Shown here piece by piece: positions 41,460-48,478 of a DNA stretch of 64,000 nucleotides. The position numbers and the translations under genes are program-made. Positions within the stretch are counted from its first letter, which is position 1; the number at the start of each line of letters is the position of its first letter. Origin of the DNA: JAFAZJ01 sp050183765 (GTDB lineage: Bacteria > Pseudomonadota > Alphaproteobacteria > Reyranellales > Reyranellaceae); NCBI GenBank assembly GCA_050183765.1, contig JBFXAZ010000016.1, positions 1 to 64,000 on the forward strand, read 5' to 3'. The notes below the pieces were generated by a model that had not been told where the DNA came from, searched no databases, and was given only the letters and a program-made list of their open reading frames with translations.

Positions 41460-43190
41460 ATGGATGGCAACGAGGTCCGGCGCTCGACCGCCGCCTATTT
41501 CCTTGAGGGCCTCAACGAGGTCGGCATCGATTTCCTGTTCTGCAATTTCGGCACCGACCACGCGCCGCTGATCGAGGAGATGGCGGCGGCGCGGCGCTCC
41601 GGGCGCAGGCTGCCGGGCATCGTGCTCTGCCCGCACGAGAACACCGCCGTGCACATGGCGGCGGGCTACGCGCTGGCCACCGGGCGCGGCCAGGGCGTGA
41701 TGGTGCATGTGGATGCCGGCACCGCCAATTCGGCGATGGCGCTGCACAACCTCTGCCGCGCGCGCATCCCGGTGATGCTGATGGCCGGCAAGGCGCCCTT
41801 CACGACGCGCGGCGAGCTGTTGGGCTCGCGCGACACCTACGTGCATTTCGTGCAGGAGCCGTTCGACCAGGCGAGCGTGGTGCGGCCCTACACCAAGTGG
41901 GAATACAACCTGCCCTCCGGCGTGATCGTGAAGGAGGCGCTGCGCCGCGCGCACACGGTGATGTCGAGCGATCCGCGCGGGCCGGTCTATCTCACCTTCC
42001 CACGCGAGACGCTGACCGAGCTGTGGTCGGAAAGCGCCATCCGCTCCTATCCCGGCGAGCGCTTCGGTCCGGTCGCCGCGAGCGGCGCCGACGCCGCCAC
42101 CATCGAGGTGCTGGCGACGCGATTGCTGGCCGCCGAGAAGCCGCTGCTGATCACCGCCTATAGTGGCCGCAACCCTGCCACCCCAGCGATCCTCGATCGC
42201 CTGGCGCGTTTCGCCGGCATCCGCGTCGTCGAGTTCAGTCCGCTGCACATGAACATGCCGCAGGACTCGCCCTGCCATGGCGGCTTCGCCGCCGGCAGGC
42301 ATGTCGCGGAGGCCGACGTCGGGTTGCTGGTCGACGTCGACGTGCCGTGGATCCCGCAGGACACGCCCGATGATCCGCGCACCTGGTGGGCGCATGTCGA
42401 CATCGACGCCGAGAAGCGCGCCATGCCGATGTGGACCTTCCCCGGCAACCTGCGCATCCAGGGCGACAGCCATCGCGTGCTCGCCGACTTGCTCGCGGCA
42501 ATCGAGGCGCGCGCCGATGCCGGCTTCCGACAACGAGCGGCCGAGCGCGTCGCGCAGATGGCCGAGGAACAGGCCGCGCGCCGCAAGCAGGCCGCCTCGC
42601 TGGCCGCCGATCAGGGCACGCCGGGACAGATCAATCCACACTTTCTCTGTGCCGCGGTGGCGCGCGCGCTGAAGCCCGACGACATCATCCTCAACGAGGC
42701 GATCCGCAACGGGCCAGTGGTCTTCCAGCAGGTGCGGCGCACGCAACCCGGCACGCTGGTGGGCCTGGCCGGCGGCGGGCTGGGCTTCTCGGGCGGCATG
42801 GCGCTGGGCCTGAAGCTCGCGATGCCGGAACGCACCGTCGTGCAGTTCGTCGGCGACGGCACCTTCTACTTCTCGAACCCGCAATCGACGGCGTCGGTCG
42901 CCAGCCAGTACGGCCTGCCGGTCTTCACCGTGGTGCTCGACAACAGCGGCTGGGGCGCGGTGAAAGCCGCGACCCTGCGCGTCTATCCCGACGGCGAAGC
43001 CAAAGCCGAGGGCGAGTTCGGCGCCACGCTCTCGCCGCACATGAACTTCGCCAAGGTCGCCGAGGCCAGCGGCGCGCATGGCGAGCTGGTGTCCGATCCG
43101 GCCGAGGTCGAAGCCGCCGTCGCGCGCTGCCTCGACGCCGTACGCGGCGGCCGTTCCGCGCTGCTGCATGCCAAGGTTACCAGGATCTGA
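41460..43190 (+). CDS. thiamine-diphosphate-dependent enzyme of unknown substrate
   Basis: The product is 576 residues with the Pyr, central and PP domains of the acetolactate synthase/benzoylformate decarboxylase superfamily. The catalytic glutamate is in LCPHENTAVHMAAGYALATG. The cofactor motif is VGDGTFYFSN...VVLDNSGWGAVKAA. A FNFGTDH-type start (LFCNFGTDHAPLIEEM) distinguishes this clade. It is likely a 2-oxo-acid decarboxylase, carboligase or C-C lyase. It heads a two-gene unit with the VOC gene. It faces the Tph-like operon on the other strand, so a shared pathway is possible but unproven. Confidence 0.85.
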   Translation: MDGNEVRRSTAAYFLEGLNEVGIDFLFCNFGTDHAPLIEEMAAARRSGRRLPGIVLCPHENTAVHMAAGYALATGRGQGVMVHVDAGTANSAMALHNLCRARIPVMLMAGKAPFTTRGELLGSRDTYVHFVQEPFDQASVVRPYTKWEYNLPSGVIVKEALRRAHTVMSSDPRGPVYLTFPRETLTELWSESAIRSYPGERFGPVAASGADAATIEVLATRLLAAEKPLLITAYSGRNPATPAILDRLARFAGIRVVEFSPLHMNMPQDSPCHGGFAAGRHVAEADVGLLVDVDVPWIPQDTPDDPRTWWAHVDIDAEKRAMPMWTFPGNLRIQGDSHRVLADLLAAIEARADAGFRQRAAERVAQMAEEQAARRKQAASLAADQGTPGQINPHFLCAAVARALKPDDIILNEAIRNGPVVFQQVRRTQPGTLVGLAGGGLGFSGGMALGLKLAMPERTVVQFVGDGTFYFSNPQSTASVASQYGLPVFTVVLDNSGWGAVKAATLRVYPDGEAKAEGEFGATLSPHMNFAKVAEASGAHGELVSDPAEVEAAVARCLDAVRGGRSALLHAKVTRI

Positions 43191-43192
43191 GG

Positions 43193-43603
43193 ATGGCCAT
43201 GCCTTTGTCCGTCGAAGCCCTCGATCATCTCGTGATGAACGTGAGGGACGTCGAAGCCGCGGCGTCCTGGTACGAGCGCGTGCTGGGCATGAAGCGCGTG
43301 GTCAGCGAGCCGCGGCCCGGCCGCACCGTCACCTCGATGCATTTCGGGCGGCAGAAGATCAACCTGCGTCCGCACTGGGCGACGCAGAAGCAATGGTTTA
43401 CCGGCCGCGCGATCGCGCCCGGCAGCGACGATCTGTGTTTCCTGACGAGCTCGACGCCGCAGCAGGTGGCCGATCATTTCCGCAGCTGCGGCGTGGCGAT
43501 CGAGGAAGGGCCGGGCGAGAAGCTCGGCGCGATGGGCGTCATCGTCTCGGTCTATTGCCGCGATCCCGACGGCAACCTGATCGAGGTTTCTTCGTACAAG
43601 TAG
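43193..43603 (+). CDS. VOC family (glyoxalase/dioxygenase-fold) protein
   Basis: The product is 136 residues made of two beta-alpha-beta-beta-beta units: LDHLVMNVRDVEAAASWYERVLGMKRV, and SVYCRDPDGNLIEVSSY at the end, with plausible metal ligands His and Glu. It is of glyoxalase/fosfomycin-resistance size and too small for an extradiol ring-cleaving dioxygenase. The start is 2 nt after the TPP gene stop (alternative ATG 6 nt later). It converges on the PdxA-like gene with a 1-nt gap. Confidence 0.88.
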   Translation: MAMPLSVEALDHLVMNVRDVEAAASWYERVLGMKRVVSEPRPGRTVTSMHFGRQKINLRPHWATQKQWFTGRAIAPGSDDLCFLTSSTPQQVADHFRSCGVAIEEGPGEKLGAMGVIVSVYCRDPDGNLIEVSSYK

Positions 43604-43604
43604 C

Positions 43605-44510
43605 TCAGCGGCCGGCCAGCAGCTCGACCACCTCGATCACGCCTGTCGCATCGGCGGCGTTCTTGCCGGCGATGTCGAAGGCGCAGCCATGCGCCACCGA
43701 GGCGAAGAGCACCGGCACGCCGAGGATCAGCGCCGAGGCCCTCAGCGGCGAGATCAGCTTGATCGGGATGTGGCCCTGGTCATGGAACATCGCGAGGTAG
43801 ACGTCGTGCCGGCGCTGGCTCAGCAACAGGTCGGCGCCGACCGGGCCGTCGATCGCAAGGCCCGCGCCACGCAGCCGCGCGACCGCCGGCTTGGTGATGC
43901 GCTCGTCGTCGTCGCCGAACAGCCCGTCCTCGCCGGCGTGCGGGTTGATGCCGAAGACGCCGAGACTGGGCGCTGCGATGCCGAGCCGACGCGTGGTGGC
44001 GATGGCCGCATGCGCGGCCGACGTAACGAGATCGGGCGTCAGCCGCGCCAGCGCCTGCGCCAGCGATTCGTGCAAGGTGACGTGGGCGATGCGGATGCCC
44101 TGGGCGACGAGCATCATGAAGGCATGATCTCGCGGCGTGCGGGTCGTGTCGGCGACAAGGCCGGCGTAGCCGCTGAACGGGATGCCGGCGCGGTTCACGG
44201 CCGTCTCGGAATGCGGGCAGCCGATGACCGCGTCGACTCGGCCCGCCTCGGCCAGGCGGATCGCGGCCTGGGCGTAGGCGACGGTCGCCTTGCCGGCACG
44301 CGGATCGAGCTGGCCCGGCGCGTAACCGGCGGGATCGAGGCCTGGCGCATCGACGAACTCGGGCGCCGGCACGCCCAGCCGCGCGGCGGTGTCGCGGATA
44401 ACGAAGCCGTCGCCGACCAGCACGGCTCCCGGAAAGCGCTGCGCCGCCTTGATCGCGATCTCCGGACCGATGCCATTGGGATCGCCGAGCGCGATGGCGA
44501 TGCGGGTCAT
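43605..44510 (-). CDS. PdxA-family decarboxylating dehydrogenase, TphB-like
   Basis: The product is 301 residues. The N-terminus IALGDPNGIGPEIAIKAA and the metal site HDQGHIPIKL mark the PdxA family. The region IGCPHSETAVNRAGIPFSGYAGLVA differs from true PdxA (which has PxHKxAL and GHTE) and matches what I recall of TphB, the dehydrogenase that turns the terephthalate cis-dihydrodiol into protocatechuate with loss of CO2. It is downstream of Rieske large and small subunits in the same order as tphA2-A3-B. A terephthalate-like or other aromatic-acid dihydrodiol is therefore the likely substrate; vitamin B6 synthesis is less likely. A REP-type hairpin separates it from the small-subunit gene. 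Confidence 0.82.
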   Translation of the reverse strand: MTRIAIALGDPNGIGPEIAIKAAQRFPGAVLVGDGFVIRDTAARLGVPAPEFVDAPGLDPAGYAPGQLDPRAGKATVAYAQAAIRLAEAGRVDAVIGCPHSETAVNRAGIPFSGYAGLVADTTRTPRDHAFMMLVAQGIRIAHVTLHESLAQALARLTPDLVTSAAHAAIATTRRLGIAAPSLGVFGINPHAGEDGLFGDDDERITKPAVARLRGAGLAIDGPVGADLLLSQRRHDVYLAMFHDQGHIPIKLISPLRASALILGVPVLFASVAHGCAFDIAGKNAADATGVIEVVELLAGR

Positions 44511-44516
44511 TCCGGT

Positions 44517-44617
44517 GTCGTCCTGAGCAAAGCGAAGGACCTGGCGGTGGTGCTCACAACCACACCGCCGTTGAATGGCCCTGCTACCGCCAGGTCCTTC
44601 GCTGCGCTCAGGACGAC
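44517..44617. repeat. REP-type inverted repeat inside the Tph-like operon
   Basis: The 32-nt arms 44517-44548 (starting GTCGTCCTGAGCAAAGCG) and 44586-44617 (ending GCTCAGGACGAC) are complementary except for two positions, with a 37-nt loop. The GTCCTGAGC...GAAGGACCT core is of the dispersed palindrome type common in bacterial genomes. It could stabilise the upstream dioxygenase mRNA or reduce expression of the dehydrogenase gene. Confidence 0.85.
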
Positions 44618-44628
44618 GCTGATGCCCA

Positions 44629-45096
44629 TCAGAACGGAATCGCGACCAGGGTATCGAAGCGGCCGCCGTCGCAGATCACGATCCGCTCGCGAAAGCGCAG
44701 CGCGCCGCTACTGTCGGCGGCGACGAGATCGCGATAGCAGCCGGTGGCGAAGATGCTCATGGTGCCATCGCGCATGACGCGCACGATCAGGAACGGCGTC
44801 TCGACGCGATGGGCGTCGGCCTCGGCGCCCATGACATGCGGCAGGCCGACGATGTGGCGATAGCGCTGGCGCTCGTAGATGTTGACCCGACGCAGTGCCG
44901 AGATCCGGTCCTCCAGCATACCGCGCGAATCGGCATACATGATGCCGGCCTCGTGACCGCGCGCGACGTTCTCCGCCGTCGTCACCTTGTAGAGGCAGGA
45001 TTCGGTGAACATTGCCGGCCAGCGCTCGAATTCCTCGTTGTCGAGCGCCCGGGCATAGGCCGCGTTGAGCTCGACCAGCCGCGATGTCAGATCCAT
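44629..45096 (-). CDS. aromatic-ring-hydroxylating dioxygenase small (beta) subunit, TphA3-like
   Basis: The product is 155 residues, the usual size. The NTF2-like fold is seen in LNAAYARALDNEEFERWPAMFTESCLYKVTTAENVARG, YADSRGMLEDRISALRRVNIYERQRYRHIVGLP and LRFRERIVICDGGRFDTLVAIPF. By eye it is close to TphA3. The subunit is structural and packs under the catalytic alpha subunit. It starts 4 nt after the large-subunit stop. A longer frame to 45162 overlaps the large-subunit gene and was rejected. Confidence 0.9.
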   Translation of the reverse strand: MDLTSRLVELNAAYARALDNEEFERWPAMFTESCLYKVTTAENVARGHEAGIMYADSRGMLEDRISALRRVNIYERQRYRHIVGLPHVMGAEADAHRVETPFLIVRVMRDGTMSIFATGCYRDLVAADSSGALRFRERIVICDGGRFDTLVAIPF

Positions 45097-45100
45097 CGCA

Positions 45101-46372
45101 TCAGTAGCCCATGGTGCGGCGATAGGCCTTCCAGAAGCCGCGCACCGAGGCCTCGGTGGCACGGGTCGCCTGGCTCTCCGCTTCGCGCCCGCCCATCTCG
45201 ACCACGGAGACCTTCTCGCCCGCCGCCGCGATGCCGCGCTGCACGAAGCCGCCGATGCAGCCGTCTTCCATCGAGACGTAGCCGGCCGGGCCGACGAGGT
45301 TCTGCTGCTTCAGCCGGCGGCGATCCATTTCGGGCGTGTCGTCGGCGAAGCCGAAGTAGGTCCACAGCAGGTCCATGCCGCCGGTGCCGCGCGGCACGAC
45401 TTGGCGCACGGCGAGGCAATTGTGCACCTGCTGCAGGACCAGCGACGGGAAGATGGCCAGGATCTGCAGCTGGATGTTGTCGCCGAATTCCGACACCGGC
45501 TCGAGCAGCGAGGGATCGGCCAGCTTGTAGTCGTCCCGCTCGGTGCGGATGCCCTGGGCGCGATAGGCGCCGCCATCGGCCACGTCGTCGCCGCCGATGG
45601 TGTAGCTCGCGTGATGGCCGCCATCGGGGCTCACCAGCACGCCGCCGCCCTGGGTCAGGCGCGTGATGCGGAAAGTGGCGAAAAAGGTGTGCAGCAAGCT
45701 GGCGTGGTAGGTGTCCTTGACGTTCTCGACGTAGAGCTTCCAGTTGTTGGGCAGCGGCTGGTTGAAGCGGCCCATGACACGCAGCGGTCCCTTGAGCACG
45801 CGGCGCACGCGGCCCAGCACGTCGGCACCGAGATACTCCTCGATCGGCGGCGTGTCGGGCGAGAGCGTGGCGAAGACCAGGCCGCAGAGCGTCGCCACCC
45901 GGAGCTTGCGCGGGCTGTGGGTCTGGCGGTTGAAGTCGCGCGGCATGCCGCCGGTTCCGCCAATGCCGCGCTCGAAGGCGATGCCCTTGAGGTTGCCGGC
46001 GAGGTCGTAGCTCCAGGCGTGATAGATGCACTTGAATTGATGCTCGACGTTGCCGCCGTCGTCGAAGGCGATCAGCGCGCCGCGATGCGCGCAACGGTTC
46101 TCGAAGCAATTGATCGAGCCGTCGGGCGTGCGCACCGCGATCACCGGCATGGCGCCGACATGATTGGTGCGAAAGTCGCCCGGCTTGGGGATGTCGGCCT
46201 CGAGGCAGACAAAGTTCCAGGTCGGCCCTTCGAAGATGCGCCGCAGCTCGCGCTGGTAGTTGGCCTCGTCCTGGTAGACCCAGTACGGCACGCGCGCGAG
46301 CGAATCCTCGGGCCACGGCGCGTGCGTCGGCGGCGGGTCCTCTGATCCGATCACGTCCTGCCGGATGTCCAT
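45101..46372 (-). CDS. Rieske aromatic-ring-hydroxylating dioxygenase large (alpha) subunit, TphA2-like
   Basis: The product is 423 residues. The Rieske cluster ligands are in ENRCAHRGALI and QFKCIYHAWSY (CxH...CxxH). The mononuclear iron site is in ENVKDTYHASLLHTFF. The C-terminal VGPAGYVSMEDGCIGGFVQRG and ATEASVRGFWKAYRRTMG are, as I recall, also present in terephthalate 1,2-dioxygenase TphA2. It would insert both atoms of O2 into an aromatic acid to give a cis-dihydrodiol, using electrons from a separate reductase not found here. A GGGAGG ribosome site precedes the start at 46372. The extended frame to 47176 overlaps the permease gene. Confidence 0.92.
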   Translation of the reverse strand: MDIRQDVIGSEDPPPTHAPWPEDSLARVPYWVYQDEANYQRELRRIFEGPTWNFVCLEADIPKPGDFRTNHVGAMPVIAVRTPDGSINCFENRCAHRGALIAFDDGGNVEHQFKCIYHAWSYDLAGNLKGIAFERGIGGTGGMPRDFNRQTHSPRKLRVATLCGLVFATLSPDTPPIEEYLGADVLGRVRRVLKGPLRVMGRFNQPLPNNWKLYVENVKDTYHASLLHTFFATFRITRLTQGGGVLVSPDGGHHASYTIGGDDVADGGAYRAQGIRTERDDYKLADPSLLEPVSEFGDNIQLQILAIFPSLVLQQVHNCLAVRQVVPRGTGGMDLLWTYFGFADDTPEMDRRRLKQQNLVGPAGYVSMEDGCIGGFVQRGIAAAGEKVSVVEMGGREAESQATRATEASVRGFWKAYRRTMGY

Positions 46373-46434
46373 GGCGAACCTCCCTCGGTTCCTTGGGAGC
46401 AGCCTGACCGATCGCAGCCGCGCGCGCCAGAGGC

Positions 46435-47346
46435 TCAGCGATCCCGCAGCTTCGGGTCGATCGCGTCGCGCAGGGCGTCGCCGAACAGGGAGATGCCGAG
46501 TACGGCCAGGACGATGGCGAGGCCGGGAAACACCGCGATCCAGGGCGCCGTCGTGGCGTACTCCTCGGCGCCGCCCTGCAGCATCAGGCCCCAGGCGGCC
46601 ACCGGCTCCTGCACGCCCAGGCCGAGATACGACAGCGACGCCTCGGCAAGGATCGCCTGGCCGACGAAGGCCGAGAGCAGGATCAGGAATGGTGCAATGA
46701 CGTTGGGCACCATGTGGCGCAGCACGATGCGCGTGTGACTGAAGCCGAGCGCGCGCGCGGCGTCGACATAGGGGATTTCGCGCACCGCCAGCGCGCTGGC
46801 GCGCACCACGCGCGCGCAGCGCGGCACCAGCGGCACGATGATGGCCACGATGACGTTGAACACGCCGGTGCCGAAGACCGAGACCACCGCCAGCGCCAGG
46901 ATGATCAGCGGGAAGGCCATCAGCACGTCGAGCACGCGCTGGAAGACCAGGTCGAACCAGCCGCCGAAATAGGCGCTGGCGACACCCAGCACCAAGCCGA
47001 TCACGCCGCCGACCAGCGCACAGGTGAAGCCGACGATCATCGCCGTGCGCGCACCGTGCACCAGGCGCGAGAGGATGTCGCGACCGAGTTGGTCGGTGCC
47101 CAGCAGGTGGGTCACGCTCGGCGCCTCCATCATGGCGGTGAAATCGTTCTCCTCCGGATCGAAGGGCGCGATCCACGGCGCCAGCAGGCCGGTGAGCATC
47201 ATCACCACGACGATCAGCAGGCCGATGGAGCCCAGCGGCTGGCGGCGCACGAAGTCACGCGTCCTGCGCCAGGGCGAACGGTGCAGATCGGCGCTCTCAT
47301 CGGCGGGCGGCGCGAGTGCGGCGCGGTCGGACGTGGTGACGCTCAT
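46435..47346 (-). CDS. ABC transporter permease, DppC/OppC type
   Basis: The product is 303 residues with about six membrane helices. An N-terminal OppC-N segment (LLAPWIAPFDPEENDF, HLLGTDQLGRDILSRLVHGARTAM) and the EAA loop VDAARALGFSHTRIVLRHMVPN are typical. It partners the DppB-type permease 10 nt upstream. The start at 47346 was chosen over 47391, which lies inside the partner gene. The Rieske large-subunit gene follows after 62 nt. Confidence 0.93.
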   Translation of the reverse strand: MSVTTSDRAALAPPADESADLHRSPWRRTRDFVRRQPLGSIGLLIVVVMMLTGLLAPWIAPFDPEENDFTAMMEAPSVTHLLGTDQLGRDILSRLVHGARTAMIVGFTCALVGGVIGLVLGVASAYFGGWFDLVFQRVLDVLMAFPLIILALAVVSVFGTGVFNVIVAIIVPLVPRCARVVRASALAVREIPYVDAARALGFSHTRIVLRHMVPNVIAPFLILLSAFVGQAILAEASLSYLGLGVQEPVAAWGLMLQGGAEEYATTAPWIAVFPGLAIVLAVLGISLFGDALRDAIDPKLRDR

Positions 47347-47356
47347 GCCCGGCCCC

Positions 47357-48328
47357 TCACGCGTAGCGGATGCGCGGATCGAGCCACGCATAGAGCACGT
47401 CGACCACCAGGTTGGTGACGATGAACACGATGACGATCAGCATCACCAGCGCCTGGGTCAGCACGTTGTCCTGGTTCTGCACCGACAGTACCAGCAGCCG
47501 GCCAATGCCGTTGATGTTGAAGACCTGCTCGGTGACCACGAGGCCACCGATGAGGAAAGCGAACTCGATGCCGATCAGGGTGACCACCGGCAGAAGCGCG
47601 TTCTTCAGCGCGTGCCGGTTGACGATGATCTTCTCGAGCAGGCCCTTGGCGCGCGCGGTGCGGATATAGTCCTCGCGCAGCACCTCGAGCATGGCCGAGC
47701 GCGTGAGCCGCATGGTCACCGCCGAGTAGCGGTAGCCGACCGTGATGGCCGGCAGCATGACGACGGTGAGGTTGTACAGCGGATCCTGCCAGAACGGCCT
47801 GTAGTCGATCGGCGGCATCCATGGCTTGCCGGTGGTCCAGTAGGTGACGTCCAGCACCAGCACCAGCGACATGATGCCAAGCCAGAACGAGGGCGTCGCG
47901 ATGCCGGCGATGGCGACCACGCGTACCACATGGTCGAGCCACGTGTTCTCCTTCAGCGCCGAGATCGTGCCCAGGGGAATGGCGATGAAGACGGCGATCA
48001 CGGTGGCCATCAGGGCGATCTGCAGCGATACCGGCAGACGCACGCCGATTTCCTGGATCACGGGGTTGCCCGACCACATCGACTTGCCGAAATCGAACGT
48101 CAGGTAGCTCCAAAGGAAGTCGAGAAACTGCACCAGCAGCGAGTTGTTCAGGCCGAGCTCGAGGCGGCAGGCATCGACCGCATCCTGGTTGACGTGGGCG
48201 CCGCCCGAGCCCAGCCGGATGACGCACACGTCGCCCGGGATGAGGCGCATGAGCGCGAACACCAGCGCCGCCGCTCCCAGCAGCGTCGGGATCGCGACCA
48301 GCAAGCGCGTGACGATGTAGCGATACAC
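47357..48328 (-). CDS. ABC transporter permease, DppB/OppB type
   Basis: The product is 323 residues with six membrane helices. It begins YIVTRLLVAIPTLLGAAALVFALMRLIPGD, the family start. The cytoplasmic loop RTARAKGLLEKIIVNRHALKNALLPVVTLIG carries the ATPase-contact motif. It forms the translocation pore with the DppC-type partner. A REP-type repeat separates it from the binding-protein gene upstream. Confidence 0.93.
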   Translation of the reverse strand: MYRYIVTRLLVAIPTLLGAAALVFALMRLIPGDVCVIRLGSGGAHVNQDAVDACRLELGLNNSLLVQFLDFLWSYLTFDFGKSMWSGNPVIQEIGVRLPVSLQIALMATVIAVFIAIPLGTISALKENTWLDHVVRVVAIAGIATPSFWLGIMSLVLVLDVTYWTTGKPWMPPIDYRPFWQDPLYNLTVVMLPAITVGYRYSAVTMRLTRSAMLEVLREDYIRTARAKGLLEKIIVNRHALKNALLPVVTLIGIEFAFLIGGLVVTEQVFNINGIGRLLVLSVQNQDNVLTQALVMLIVIVFIVTNLVVDVLYAWLDPRIRYA

Positions 48329-48352
48329 GCAGGTACTCCGATCTACCTTCCT

Positions 48353-48462
48353 CCGGAGGGGGAAGGTGGCAGCGCGAAGCGCTGACGGATGGGGGATGCT
48401 TCAACGACTTCTGCCTCGTCTCGACATCCCCCATCCGCCCTTAGGGCGCCTTCCCCCTCCGG
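48353..48462. repeat. composite REP-type palindrome in the ABC operon
   Basis: The arms 48353-48398 and 48425-48462 share, in inverted order, CCGGAGGGGGAAGG and CGGATGGGGGATG. Between these blocks each arm holds its own small hairpin of different sequence (GCAGCGCGAAGCGCTG; GCCCTTAGGGC). Such nested palindromes are known as dispersed repeats in alpha-proteobacteria. It lies between the binding-protein stop and the permease start, where it may act on mRNA stability. Confidence 0.85.
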
Positions 48463-48478
48463 GGGAAGGCGAGGCGGC

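Noticed and set aside
41460..43190. Acetolactate synthase for branched-chain amino acids
   Set aside because: The N-terminal motif and the lack of a small subunit do not fit IlvB; only the superfamily can be claimed.
43193..43603. Extradiol ring-cleavage dioxygenase for the aromatic pathway
   Set aside because: A single VOC domain of 136 residues is too short for the two-domain extradiol enzymes.
43605..44510. Vitamin B6 biosynthesis enzyme PdxA
   Set aside because: The fold is PdxA, but the segment around PHSETAVNRAG and the dioxygenase neighbours fit TphB-type decarboxylating dehydrogenases better.
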